The notes under the pieces were generated by a model, which searched no databases, was not told the origin of the DNA, and saw only the letters and a program-made list of their open reading frames with translations. Shown piece after piece: positions 1 to 10,013 of a stretch of 39,683 bases of DNA. Position numbers and translations under genes: made by a program. Origin of the DNA: Chara braunii (taxonomy: Eukaryota > Streptophyta > Charophyceae > Charales > Characeae); contig BFEA01000282.1 of assembly GCA_003427395.1 (NCBI GenBank), forward strand, positions 1,320,976-1,360,658, read 5' to 3'. Within the stretch, counting starts at the first letter, position 1, and every line of letters begins with the position of its first letter.

Positions 1-1080
1 GTAGGGGTGGTGTTACATGCCCAGTTGGGTGATGTACATAATGAACCGAGGATAAGTAATGTGATAAAAAGGGACTGAATGGACAATGCAGTGCAAGTAG
101 AATCTCAACAAGCAATGTGCATTCCGATACATACAAGAATGGTGCTTTATAGCGCAGTGGAAGACTTAGATACAAGTCCTGACCTGACCGGGACTGACCC
201 CTATCACTTAGTGCTAGAATACCAATGATTAGCCCAATCAATGTTGCAACGCAGACCAAACATACATCATCCTCATCACAGAGTGTATGAAGGAGCCTGG
301 CGCCACACATAGGGAGAATGCGCCAGGTCTAAATCATGCACAGACGAAGAGGAGGGGAACAGACGAAGAAGGGGAGAGATGGGAATGTCGTCAACACCAA
401 GTCTTTGTTACAATTCCCAAATAATCCCTCGTCAAAATGTCTGAAGCCCAATATCGAGTCTGGATCCAAATGTCACCAAGCCCACTCTCTCATAGTCTGC
501 TGATGTAGTGAAGTCAGGTAGCGAGAGGGTGAGAAGGAGATGGTGGACTGAGAAGAGGAAGAAGAAGAACTCTCTCTCTCGCATATGACAGGTACTAACC
601 TGTGAAGATGGCGCTGCAGGTAAGTCCCCTGGCCTCCGCCCAATCTCTCTCTCTCTAGTACTACTCTAGCTCCTATGGCCCCAACGCTGAAGACTACTGC
701 TAACGCTACGAGCGCCCAGCGCTGAAGACTACTGCTAACGCTGCTACCACTCCTGCAGCGCTCCTCCAGAGTGCTGCTGCCAAATCCTGAAGACTACCTC
801 CTGCCTCCTGAAGTGCACGTGAAGTGGCTGGGAAGTACCTATGAACTACCTGCAGCCTGCAGGGCGGGCCAGTCTTATATAGTGCTGGCCCGTCCAGGAG
901 GCTGCTCTTGCCAATGCCAAAACGTGCGAGACCCTGGGGTTGAAGCTCAAACAAAGGTTGTCTTGAAAATAGGTCAAAAATGGCCTGAGCTAAAACCCTG
1001 GTCTGGTGCCTGAGTTTCAGGGCATGAAATGGCCCTCAGTTTCAGGCTGAAAAAAGTCAGGGCCGGAAAGGCCCTGATTT
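1..1080. other. Non-coding stretch, no gene recognised
   Basis: No frame gives a recognisable protein. Visible structure is small: a 23-nt direct repeat at 685-707 and 720-742 (spacing 35), a short CT run near 571-580, and a perfect 6-bp hairpin at 588-603 (ACAGGT, loop ACTA, ACCTGT). It could be the decayed 5' flank or LTR of the gypsy element downstream, but I found no matching copy after that element. Confidence 0.5.
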
Positions 1081-1255
1081 AGGCTGAAACGACACAGGGC
1101 CTGTAGGCCCTTGTTTTCAGGCTTTCAGGCTGAAACGACACAGGGCCTGTAGGCCCTTGTTTTCAGGCTTTCAGGCTGAAACGACACAGGGCCTATAGGC
1201 CGTTGTTTTCAGGCTTTCGGGCTGAAAACGACACGGGCCTGAAAATGGCCCGTGC
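1081..1255. repeat. 46-bp tandem repeat, three good copies plus diverged ends
   Basis: Copies start at 1081, 1127 and 1173. The first two are identical over the full unit; the third differs at a few bases. A fourth, diverged copy follows to about 1255 and a partial one precedes. Each unit holds a short self-complementary core (GGGCCT and AGGCCC around 1100), so each copy can fold. No coding meaning is seen. Confidence 0.9.
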
Positions 1256-2115
1256 AGCCTGTTGCAGGGGCAGCATGTAACAGGTGGTGATTGATTGATC
1301 GATCGAGGAAAAAAAAAAAAAAGATCGCCCTGTTCTCCTTTTTTGTTTCTGTTTTTCAATCAATCAATTAATCAATCAACCATGTTCTAGCAGTAGATTC
1401 ATTCAATTTTGCTCATCCTGTAGATGGAAGTACCATGAGACCAGCCGGAAGGTTGGAGATTTACCTGTTCTCAGTGTATATTTCCATGATCTGGCTGAAG
1501 ATTCATTCCGATATCCACTGCCACTACGTGGAAATCTACACTGCCAAAGACCGATAATGTGGCAGTGCATATTTCCATGCGGGGTGACATTTGCATTTGC
1601 CAGCTCCTTAGTCCATACTCACATCGGGATTTCTTTTCGATGTATCTGTCCGTCGTGGTGTATCTTTCGATGTTGTTGCGGAAGATTCCTTCTCATTTTG
1701 CACATTGGCAGGCTGCTCAGTTGATGCACACATGAAACTGTTGATTTGCAGACATCAGTTTGAATCCACCGGCGGCCACAATAAAATAGTTCTCATTTAC
1801 AAAGGATTCGACGGTGGGCTGATGCCTTGGCCGATGCCCCTCGGAATGTTGCGAGTCCCCTCAATGTCGCCCGGGCCAGATAATGCCGTGCCTGTGGTGG
1901 GGCTGGCGCTGGGCCGCGGTTTTGCCGTGGGTTCACTTGTTTATTTAAATTATTTTTATTTATTTTTCAAATCGGCTAGACACTATGCTGTGGGAGGTTC
2001 CTTGAGGACGCTAGTGCAAATTGTGATATGCTGTAACTGAGGAATGAAAGCAGCAGGGAACAGAGAGAGCTGACAGGAGGTTGTTACGGCAGGCTGCTCG
2101 TAGCAGACGTGTTGC
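1256..2115. other. Non-coding stretch before Gypsy-1
   Basis: No protein is recognised. It holds an A15-like run near 1308-1322, an ATCA-rich run at 1358-1379, the hairpin described separately at 1527-1579, and AT-rich sequence at 1938-1970. The 5' LTR of Gypsy-1 would be expected here, but I found no copy of this sequence 3' of that element. Confidence 0.5.
1527..1579. repeat. Inverted repeat, 18-20 nt arms
   Basis: Arms 1529-1546 and 1560-1577 pair at 16 of 18 positions around a 13-nt loop. One G-T and one C-G pair extend the stem to 1527-1579. The right arm (CAGTGCATATTTCCATG) also has a direct relative near 1469-1485, so the hairpin may come from a local inverted duplication. Confidence 0.8.
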
Positions 2116-3175
2116 ATGCAAGGAGGAGAGAGACAGTCGCGTGCAGAGGCCCAGCGTTTGTGTAGTAGTGCACGAGACGCAGCAGCACCTGAGCGTGCAT
2201 TAGCCATGGCAGCAGCAGCAGCGGCCTCAACAGCCCAACAAGCTCAGGCCATGCAGGCTTTAACATTGTCTCCCTCGGTAGGTGTTAGCCAAGGCGCATC
2301 CTCGAGTCAGATGGCTGGTTTGCAGTCTATCCAGCCACTCCCCCTTAGGTAGGAAGACCTAGAAATCCAAGAGGTAGAAGCTCTCCATACTCGGCTACAA
2401 GCCCAAGTGCAGGACGCAGGGGATAGAGTTAGAAGAGCTAGAACACGCAAAGCCAGACTAGAGCGTAGAGAAGCGGACAAGGGCACGATAGAGGGATTGG
2501 ACGATTCTGATCTCAATGATGATGAGCAAGCCTTGAACCCTGGAATGCTAGGCATCTATGAGACTTTTGATGAAATCCTATCCGATCTTAACCAAAAGAG
2601 GGTTTGGAAGGCAGGTTCCTTCCACAACCGCAGGGCCCAGTGTCAGGCGGCAACCCACAGTCCCACCGCCGATGACATTACTGCCGATGGCAAGTCCCTT
2701 TTACCCTCAGTTTGGTATACCTCCATCAGGTGGTTTGCTAGCAGGGAGTATGCAGGCTCAGGCTTCTTCGTCTTCTTCTCAGTTAGCTGCTGCAGCTACA
2801 GGGCAGCAGCAGGTCCAGCCACAGGCTGTTGGGCCAAAGATAGTGTTGGCAGCTCCAAAGCCCTTTCCCTACAACAAGAAAAAGGAAGAGAACCTCAACA
2901 CTTGGTTGAGGACAGTGCCCACCTACGTAGGAACAAGCTCACTCGACTTGAGCAAGAGGTAATCGTGGCTGCATCCTACTTGGAAGGCTCTCCAGCAAGG
3001 TGGTTAGATGGGTTGGTACAACACCAGGGATACAGTCGTAACTCCGATGGTTGGGCGTGGGCCCGAAGTCTGTAGGAATTGCTAATGTTGGTAGAACAAA
3101 GGTGCTACCCACAGGAAGCGCAAAAGGCTATCGACGCGTTGACTAAGCTGGACTCAAAGAAGTATAGATCTGTTT
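2116..3175 (+). pseudogene. Gypsy-1 gag remnant
   Basis: Gag would form the particle and bind element RNA. An Ala/Gln-rich start (2200-2350) is followed by an Arg/Glu-rich coiled-coil segment (about 2395-2490) and an acidic stretch. A Ser/Gln/Pro linker leads to a retrotransposon-gag core with ENLNTWLRTV near 2888-2920 and SYLEGSPARWLDGLV near 2974-3018. The frame changes near 2560-2600 and again near 2930-2950; TAG stops lie at 2350 and 3073. The order of motifs matches gag of gypsy elements, but no clear zinc knuckle remains. The start codon is uncertain. Confidence 0.75.
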
Positions 3176-3950
3176 GCGATGATACCGCTGTTGTAGAGAT
3201 ACCGATCGTTGTCCTCCCTTCGATGTGAAGAATATGTTAGTGAGCCCTCCATCAACATGCAGAATTGCCCTTCTTTTATTAAGAAGGCCTTTAACTTGGA
3301 GGCAAAGCTTGGGAGCGTGCAGCAAGTGCCGATGGATGGGAAGAAGAGGAAGTCCCCCCAAGATTGGAAGAAGAAAGGGGGCTTAATTGATCTTTGGGGA
3401 AGAGACAAAGTAGGTTGGGGGGCCAAGAGACTTCTGAGGGTGGAATCCTGGCACCTGTGACAAAGGCTAAGGGGACCGATAAGTGTAACGGTGGCCGGTC
3501 TAGGAGTCGAGGAGTATACCACCATTGCACCAGCTTGGGTCAAGGCGGGTCTTGGTGAGGATGCGTGGTGTGACCGCTATGTTAGGGGTGCGTGCAGGAT
3601 GGTTGCACTATTGCGCGTTGGAAGAACAAGAAAGTCATGACGAAGGTGTTGCCCATAGTTGGGCCAGTTGCATCTTCATCTCAGGGTAGTGCTTTTGCGA
3701 GCACATCCCAGGGAAACACATCTAACCAGTAGTAGTAGTTGCTCCCACTTGGGCTGAAGTGGTGGACACCCTCTCACCATTTCAGATGATGATCGAGGTT
3801 ATCGACTCCCTTACCCTCCCGCAAACAGAATCGGACCAATCGATGCTCTGATCAATGGATGTTTCCGAGTCCTTAGAAGAGTTAGAGGAGTGGTTTCAAA
3901 AAGACCCTCTTGGGTGGCTATCACTAAAGGTCCTAGGGGTGAGCATTTCG
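3176..3950 (+). pseudogene. Gypsy-1 gag C-terminus and linker, unreadable
   Basis: By position this joins gag to protease. All three frames are broken at short intervals and I cannot trace a continuous product. Lys- and Gly-rich stretches around 3330-3430 suggest a nucleic-acid-binding tail. A CxxC-type knuckle is not visible. In-frame TAG clusters occur around 3729-3737. Confidence 0.4.
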
Positions 3951-4187
3951 TAGTGGAAGTCGGTGTAGGTGGCCGCAAGTGTGGTATTCGTAGACATTGG
4001 CTCCATTAGGAATTTCATCAGCAGCGTTTGTGCAGATAGACTGCGCTTAGGGGACCGAGTGTAGAGGCTTAGTCGATTTGTAGCATCTACACTAGCCAAC
4101 AAGCAGTGAATGGTCGTCACATATTAGGTCAAAGACCTAGTCTGTACCTTCACCTATGGAGGACACAAGCGGTTATCGGGTAGCTGA
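3951..4187 (+). pseudogene. Gypsy-1 aspartic protease, N-terminal part
   Basis: Retroelement proteases cut the polyprotein and carry DSG or DTG in the active site. Here 3990-4025 reads VDIGSIRNFISS, a damaged form of that motif followed by the usual NFIS. A later segment (DLVCTFTYGG, near 4131-4160) matches the next strand pair of gypsy proteases. Stops and the insertion at 4188 interrupt it. The remainder of this region continues at 4721-4802 and again after 5458. The Thr or Ser next to the catalytic Asp is Ile, so it would be inactive even if joined. Confidence 0.65.
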
Positions 4188-4720
4188 AAATTCAGGGATG
4201 AAAATTATGAAGTGAGAGTTTTGGGCAGTCTGAAAATCCTGAATGATCCTGAAGTGGTGAAAGGTCCGAAGACCTTGAAAACCACTTGTTTAGGAAGGCT
4301 GCATCCTGAAGTGGTCAAGGGTGTCCTGAAGTGATCAAGTGAGAGTTTTGGGCGGTCTGGAAATCATGCATGGTCCTGAAGTGGTGAAAGGTCCGAAGAC
4401 CATGAAAACCACCCTTCACCACGTCAGGATGCAGCCTGCCTAAACAGGTGGTTTTCAATGTCTTCGGAGCTTTCACCATTTCAGGACCATTCAGGATTTT
4501 CAAACATGAATGGTCCTAAAGTGGTGAAAGGTCCGAAGACCATGAAAACGACCTGTTTAGGCAGGTTGCATCCTAAAGTGGTGAAGGGTTTCCTGAAGTG
4601 GTGAAAGGTCCGAAGACCCTGAAAACCACTTGTTTAGGTAGGCTGCATCCTAAAGTGGTGAAGGGTCTCCTTAACTAGTGATGGAAAATACGATTGTTGT
4701 TAACCTTCTCTCATGGAGGA
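4188..4720. mobile_element. 533-bp insertion with a 10-bp flanking duplication
   Basis: GGGTAGCTGA occurs at 4178-4187 and again at 4721-4730, directly flanking the insert. Gypsy-1 protease-like sequence ends just before it, and gypsy sequence (LFLVSDD and onward) resumes just after. A 9-11 bp target duplication is typical of Mutator-like elements, but the two ends are not inverted repeats of each other. The inside is mostly tandem and inverted repeats and codes for nothing recognisable. Classification is open. Confidence 0.65.
4213..4680. repeat. Repeat array of about 76-90 bp units, one inverted
   Basis: Direct copies of a unit containing GTGGTGAAAGGTCCGAAGAC lie near 4251, 4371, 4515 and 4598. 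One inverted copy lies at about 4421-4505. The direct copy at 4371 and the inverted copy next to it form a large hairpin. GAGAGTTTTGGGC is shared near 4217 and 4344, so a longer higher-order unit of about 127 bp also exists. The array sits entirely inside the 533-bp insertion. Confidence 0.8.
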
Positions 4721-4802
4721 GGGTAGCTGATTCACAAGTATTTGTTCCTGGTCAGCGACGATTCGCCCTTCAACATGCTAATAGGTATGCACTATTTTGG
4801 GA

Positions 4803-5347
4803 CTGGGTCGCACGCCGTACGTATTCCTGTACGCGACACGTACGCGCGTACACGTACTCCCGTACGTGGGAATACGTAAAAAAAAAAAAAAAAAGTCATC
4901 GAAAAACTCTAAAAAAAAAAGTATGTTATGCAAAATGATATTTCAAACAACGTTTGCCTGAGACTCGTCTCGAAATTCTGTACCAAACTCGAGTAAAAAA
5001 TCAAAGACACAAACAATAAATAAATTGAAACAATTTAAAAAAAACAAGGAAAAAAACACACAAAAATAAAAACAAACTTCTATAACAAATATATGTTATG
5101 CAGAAACATGATACAAACAACTTTTGCCTCGGAGTCGTCCCCGAATTCCCAACCAAACTCGAGTAAGAAATTAAAAACTAAAAAAAAGGTAATATTATCA
5201 TAATAATTAAAAAACTATTTAAAAATAGTTTTTGAATTTGTTAAGGTTTTTTATTTTTAAATCGAGATTGGTTTGGAATTCGGGTATGACTCCGAGACAA
5301 TGTTTGTATCATTATTCTGCACAACATACATTTTTTTCAGATTTTTT

Positions 5348-5381
<34 letters not shown>

Positions 5382-5450
5382 GTACGCGTACGCCCGATTT
5401 GGGTTCGTACGCGTACGCTGGAACACGTACGCGTACGGGGTGCTACCCAG
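4803..5450. mobile_element. hAT-like MITE, 648 bp, 8-bp target duplication
   Basis: TTTTGGGA flanks both ends (4795-4802 and 5451-5458), the 8-bp target duplication expected of hAT transposons. Terminal inverted repeats begin CTGGGTCGCACGCCGTACG on the left and CTGGGTAGCACCCCGTACG on the right (reverse strand), 17 of 19 matching. CGTACG-rich blocks, an A-run (left) and a T29 run (right) extend the symmetry. Inside, a unit of about 85 bp occurs twice directly (near 4919-5000 and 5091-5176) and once inverted (near 5250-5332). No transposase is present, so it is non-autonomous. Confidence 0.85.
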
Positions 5451-5458
5451 TTTTGGGA

Positions 5459-6490
5459 TAGCCAATCCTCGGTTTGATTGGGACAGAAAAGTCTTGCTAC
5501 GTAAGTTGCCATGTGGGAGGACCGTTAGCCTGACGAGGTGTAAAGCTCGCAAGTTAGTGGAGTCGTTGGTTGTATGTGTGCGGATTTGTTCTACAATTAC
5601 TATAAACAAAACCAAGAGGAGGGTATGTACTTCGTCTTTGTGGCTGAGAAAGGGGAGGCGATAAAAAACACCCCCAATGATAGAAGAAGTCGTTGCTCTT
5701 TATCGAAACTTTTTCGAAGAACCTACAGGAGTGGTGGAAAGGGAGGTGGTCCATGCGATAGAGATTGTCCTGGGTAGCAAGGTGCCTAGAGGATGCATCT
5801 ATAGGATGTCTCCTACGGAGTTGGATGAGCTCCACCGCCAACTAAGAGAGTTAACAGAGAAGGGTTAGGTTCAGTCTAGTACGTCTCCTTACGGTGTGGT
5901 TGTAATCTTCGTTCCTAAGCAAGGGGGAACATAAGGATGTGCATTGATTATAGAGGCCTTAATGCCATTATTGTTAAGAAACCGCAGAGCCTCTACCAGT
6001 CATTGACGACCTATTGGACCAAGTGTAGGGATGGTAGTACTTCACGAAGATAGATTTGAAGTCCAGGTACCATCAAATTGGTAGTAAGTTGGAGTTTCTT
6101 TGAGCCGGTGCGGAGTGTACAAGTTTGTGGTGATGCCTTTCAGCTTATGCAATGCGCCAAATACATCTACCACGCCATTAATAGGATTTTTCATGACTAC
6201 TTCGATAAGTTTTTAGTCATGTACCTCGAGGACATCCTTCTCTTCAGTAGGAATGTGGAGGAGCACGCAAAGCACGTGGACTTGGTGCTCAGTCTCCTTC
6301 GACGACACCAATATAATGATTAACCTGGAGAAATGCGAGTTCGGTCACTCCAAGATCTTGCATCTGGATCATGAAATTTTGGCAGAGGGATTGCGGCCCA
6401 AAGATGCCAAGGTGGTTGGCATTCATGACTTGCCACGACCTCAGTCTGTGATCGAGGTCAGGTCTTTCTCGAGTCTTTCTCATGAACTAT
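5459..6490 (+). pseudogene. Gypsy-1 reverse transcriptase remnant
   Basis: The region starts with NPRFDWDRK, the usual protease-RT linker. FFEEPTGVV (5707-5733) and YRMSPTELDEL (5800-5832), the typical entry into gypsy RT, follow. Degenerate FVPK and IDY-type motifs lie around 5910-5950 in changing frames. VMYLEDILLFSRNVEEH at 6217-6267 is the active-site block, with Glu replacing the first catalytic Asp of YLDD. EKCEFG and HDLPRPQSV follow. Stops (TAG 5866 and others) and frameshifts make it non-functional. Confidence 0.85.
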
Positions 6491-7499
6491 AGCACTATTG
6501 TTACCCCCTTGACAAACCTTAGGCGCCTTGATACCCCATGGGATTGGACGGACGATTGTGATAGATCCCTCAAGAGATTGAAGTACACTCTCACACATCG
6601 TGAGGTCATGACGCTACCTGATCATGGAAAGCCGTTCATTGGGACCACCGATGCGACCCAATACGGCATAAGCTCGGTTTTGCAGCAATAGGTGGGGAAA
6701 AGGTCGAGGCCGATCGAGTAGATGGGTAGGAAGATGCCATCTTAGAAGTTAGGTGAAATTTACGTATGAGTGCGAGCTCTACGCTCTTTACAAGGGCTTG
6801 ACCCATGGGAGGCATTACCTGTTGGGCAAATTTTTCATTATAAGATGTGACCATTAGTCCCTCAAAATGGATCAAGATGAAGCCGGCCCTTTCTGATGTC
6901 CTCAAGAGATGGACCGAAGTCATAGATCAGTATGACTTTGACCTTCAATATCTAAAAGGTGCGTACAATAAGGTTGCGGATGCTCTCTCGCATACGGCAT
7001 ATTTTCAAGGTGCCCATGGGACTGGACGGATGATTGCGATAAATCCCTCAAGAGATTGAAGTACTCTCTCACACATCGTGAGGTCATGACACTACCTGAT
7101 CGTGGAAAGTCGTTCATTGGGACCACCGACGCGACCCAAGATGACATAGGCTCGGTTTTGCAGCAATAGGTGGGGAAAAGGTCGAGGCCGGTCGAGTAGA
7201 TGGGTAGGAAGATGCCATCTTAGAAGTTAGGCGAAATTTACGTATGAACGCGAGCTCTACGCTCTTTACAAGGCCTTGACCCATTGGAGGCATTACCTGT
7301 TGGGCAGATTTTTCATTATAAGATCTGACCATCAGTCCCTCAAAATGGATCAAGATGAAGCCGGCCCTTTCTGATGTCCTCAAGAGATGGACCGAAGTCA
7401 TAGATCAGCATGACTTTGACCTTCAATATCTAAAAGGTGCGTATAATAAGGTTGCGGATGCTCTCTCGCATAGGGCAGATTTTCAAGGTGCGTTGATAA
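6490..7499 (+). pseudogene. Gypsy-1 RNase H region, duplicated in tandem
   Basis: RNase H removes RNA from the RNA-DNA hybrid. The segment WTDDCDRSLKRLKYTLTH, then TTDATQYGISSVLQQ (6650-6691), is the usual gypsy connection and the first RNase H strand with its Asp. A later block reads DQYDFDLQYLKGAYNKVADAL (6925-6987), ending in the expected ADALS. The whole block occurs twice (6533-7010 and 7011-7488). Both copies carry the same TAG stops after the LQQ motif, so neither encodes an enzyme. Confidence 0.8.
6533..7488. repeat. 478-bp tandem duplication, two copies
   Basis: Copy 1 is 6533-7010 and copy 2 is 7011-7488; matched positions are offset by exactly 478 (for example 6633 and 7111, 6931 and 7409). 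The copies are very similar, with scattered single-base differences. The junction carries the CCCATGGGA block found at the start of copy 1. The duplication covers the RNase H region and includes its stop codons. Confidence 0.95.
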
Positions 7500-8600
7500 T
7501 TGAGTTTGGGTATCTGTGATGTGACTCGATCCATTGTGGAAGCCTACAACGAGAATGCAGTTATGTCGGGCATCATGCACGAGCTCGAGGCAGAAGATAA
7601 GGCCACATCAGAAGAGTTTGTGCTGGTGGATGGCTTGTTGTTCCTTAAGAAGGCAGAGAATAAAAGATTGTACGTACCATTTAGAGAGTCTTTGCGTAGT
7701 TTGTTTTTAGGTGAGTGTGATGATGTGACAGGTCACTTCGGTTACAAGAAGACGTCGACAGACCTAGTAGAACGATTTTGGTGGCCCTCTATGCTTGAAG
7801 ACATGAAGCTGTACATGGAGACTTGTCAAGTTGTCAACGTGACAAGCCAAGGATACAGACACCGCTTGGACTAGTCAAGCCCTTGTCGATTTTTGCTGGC
7901 CCAAAGCAAAGTGTGTCCATGGTCTTGATGGATACCCTTGTGACCAGCAAAACGGGCGAAAGCCACATCTTTGTCATAGTGGACCGATTCCTTAAGTATG
8001 CTAGGTTAGTCGCCATGGCGGAAACAGGGAAGACGCACCACGTGATAAAACTATCCATGATTTGGACTCCCTAAGTCTATCATTAGGGATGGAGATGTCG
8101 ACTTCACCAGTGAATTGTGGCAAATTACAGCCGAGCAGATGGGCACCCAACTGCAGATGACTTGAGGAAACCATCCTAAGTCAAATTGCCAAGCGGAACA
8201 GATAAACCGTGTGGTGCCGAGCCAAGATGATTGGAATGAGAAGGTATCTCTCATTGCCAGTCTGTACGACAACACTATACATTGCAACACCGGTTTAGCT
8301 CCCAACCATCTTCATCTTAGTTGGACGCCCCGCTCCTCTTCAGACTTTCTTTTGGTCGAAAACCAGCCCACAACAACACTTGACAGCGTAGAGTTTGTTG
8401 TCCAGTATGACAAGATGCTGCAGCAAGTTGTTCAGCGAATTCTGGAGTTTCAGGATGCCATGATTGCATTCGAGAATAGGCATAGGAGGTTGTCTAACTT
8501 CAGGTCAGGGATAGAGTTTGGGTTAAGTCATTTGAGATGGGACAGGAACTGGGTGTATCAAGAATGCTCCTGCCACAGTACTTCGGACCGTCGGAAGTTC
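7500..8600 (+). pseudogene. Gypsy-1 integrase remnant
   Basis: An N-terminal segment with AVMSGIMHELEA, then ECDDVTGHFGYKK and METCQVV, is the zinc-binding HHCC region, but the first His is Asp and the last Cys is Val. The core follows: SMVLMDTLV (first catalytic Asp replaced), FVIVDRF, a changed-frame IIRDGDVDF in place of DRD, and HPKSN in place of HPEAN, so the Glu is Lys. LIASLYDNTIHCNTGLAPN and DFLLVENQP (8246-8370) are the C-terminal part. Several frameshifts occur (about 7830, 8070, 8170-8210). It cannot be active. Confidence 0.85.
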
Positions 8601-8890
8601 TAGATATCGCTGGGATGATCTAGATGGTCCCTCTTATGTCATTCGGACACCGGTATACTTAAGCACACACCCTGTTTTCAATGCCTCCAAGCTTGCACCT
8701 TTCGCACAAACTGATCAGTTTCCTTCGGGAAGCTTGATGCTGCCCCGAACTAAGGATGGATACGTGGACATCGACGACATCGTGGAGCACACGGACATGC
8801 CTGTTCCAAAGCCAACTGGCAGGAGCTGATGGAACAGCACCTCATATTGTGTCTGAATACGAGAGAAAATTCAAGGGGTGCTTTCGACTT
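8500..8890 (+). pseudogene. Gypsy-1 GPY/F segment and chromodomain-like tail
   Basis: In changing frames the region reads a QYFGPSEVLDIAG segment, then PVYLSTHPVFNASKLAPF (about 8650-8704), the normal GPY/F module after integrase. DIDDIVEHTDMPVPKPTG at 8767-8820 matches the beginning of the chromodomain-type tail in related elements. A short EYERKF segment near 8855 may be its end. The middle of the chromodomain appears deleted at the TGA near 8828. In intact chromoviruses this domain guides insertion to heterochromatin. Confidence 0.65.
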
Positions 8891-9611
8891 TCTGGACTGA
8901 GCTCGACTATCTGGCTTTCAATGTGATGTTGCAATTTGGATTTCTGTCATTTCGCTCTTGCTCATTCCTTACAAAATAATAATGTTAAAATAAACAAAAT
9001 GAAAAAGACTGAAAACGAACAGCCACGGGCCTCTGTCTGCGGTCCAATCTCCAAGCGGATTGGCTGCAGGGTGCAGGTTCTACTGTCAGGCTACAACACG
9101 GTTTGCTAAGGGGCCTCTGTTTGTGGCCCAATCTCCAGGCGACATTCATGAGGGCATTGCCAGCCTAAGGATTGGCCGTAGGGCGCAGGTTCCACTGTTA
9201 GGTGCTAATCGAGTTCAGGTCACAACACGGTTGCTAAGGTTACAGAAACAGGCAGCACAAGGCCGAGTTATTGTGGTTTTCTATATATGTGCGCTAACCG
9301 CTGGGCTGACTATATATTCGCCTTTGTCAGAGTAGTGATATGAACCCAGGCCATTCCTTGAGATCCCACTACGAAGATTGTAAGCCTATCGTGGGTGACA
9401 GACATCACCTGGTAGTCTCAAAGGCTGACCCGAGGCCACACCCCAGATGAAACATGAATCAGCTCGATTTCGCAGCAGACCAAAAAAAACTGGGTCTAGA
9501 CTCACGTTCACCTCTGAAGACTCTCAATCCGAATCTTACACCTGGTGGTGGATGACAGTTGCCACCAGGTGGTTTCAAAGGCCCACTTGTAGCACGCCCT
9601 CTGCTGGCATC
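8891..9611. other. Non-coding stretch after Gypsy-1
   Basis: No gene is recognised. It contains AT-rich sequence at 8975-9005 and the imperfect tandem duplication at 9028-9239. The 3' LTR of Gypsy-1 should lie here, but no counterpart was found upstream of the element. Confidence 0.5.
9028..9239. repeat. Imperfect tandem duplication (84 and 128 bp)
   Basis: 9028-9111 and 9112-9239 share a GGCCTCTG start, a CCAATCTCCA block, a GCAGGTTC(T/C)ACTGT block and a CAACACGGTT-GCTAAGG end. Copy 2 carries about 29 extra bases in the middle (near 9143-9171) and others before the end. Confidence 0.75.
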
Positions 9612-10013
9612 ACAATGGCTAGACGGAGGGATGGAGGGATGGCCAAATGGGCAAAGGTAAGGATGGATGTTCCAATGGTGGATGGATGGACGGATAGGCG
9701 GAGGAGGAAGGTGGGAGGGAGGGTTGGAGCAAGGGAGGGAGAGAAGGATGGATGTCGAGGGATGGAGCAATGGAGGGATGGAGGGACGGATGGATGGAAA
9801 GAGGACGACGCGGGGGGAACCTCGCGAAGGTGCAGTTGGATGGAGGGGAAGAGGAGGAATGGAAAGGGGGTGGGAGGAGGGAGGGAGGAATGGATGGACG
9901 GAAGGACAGAGGAGGGAAGGAGTGATGGACGAACGGACGGATGGAAGAACAGAGGGAGGGAGGGAGGGATGAGCGGACGGGCGGATGGAGGGAGGAAGAG
10001 TGAGGCATGGATG
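9612..10013. repeat. Purine-rich GGAT/GGA minisatellite, left part
   Basis: The plus strand is built from variants of GGATGGA and GGAGGGA with almost no pyrimidines apart from T and scattered C. All frames on the minus strand read as Pro/Ser/His repeats, which is composition rather than a protein. The same type of sequence resumes at 25629, on the far side of Gypsy-2. The two blocks were one array before insertion. Confidence 0.85.

Larger units (their letters stand above)
2041..8890 (+). mobile_element. Gypsy-1: decayed Ty3/gypsy retrotransposon, no LTRs found
   Basis: On the plus strand the order gag, protease, RT, RNase H, integrase, GPY/F-like segment, chromodomain-like tail identifies a Ty3/gypsy (chromovirus-type) element. 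The frame is broken by many stops and shifts. Two later insertions (4188-4720 and 4803-5450) and a 478-bp tandem duplication lengthen it. I could not match the flanks to each other, so both outer limits are approximate and the LTRs are lost or unrecognisable. It is clearly dead: RT has YLED for YLDD and the integrase has lost its catalytic residues. Confidence 0.85.

Noticed and set aside
1256-2115. Gypsy-1 5' LTR
   Set aside because: I compared this stretch with 8.9-9.6 kb by eye and found no matching pair, so I do not call an LTR.
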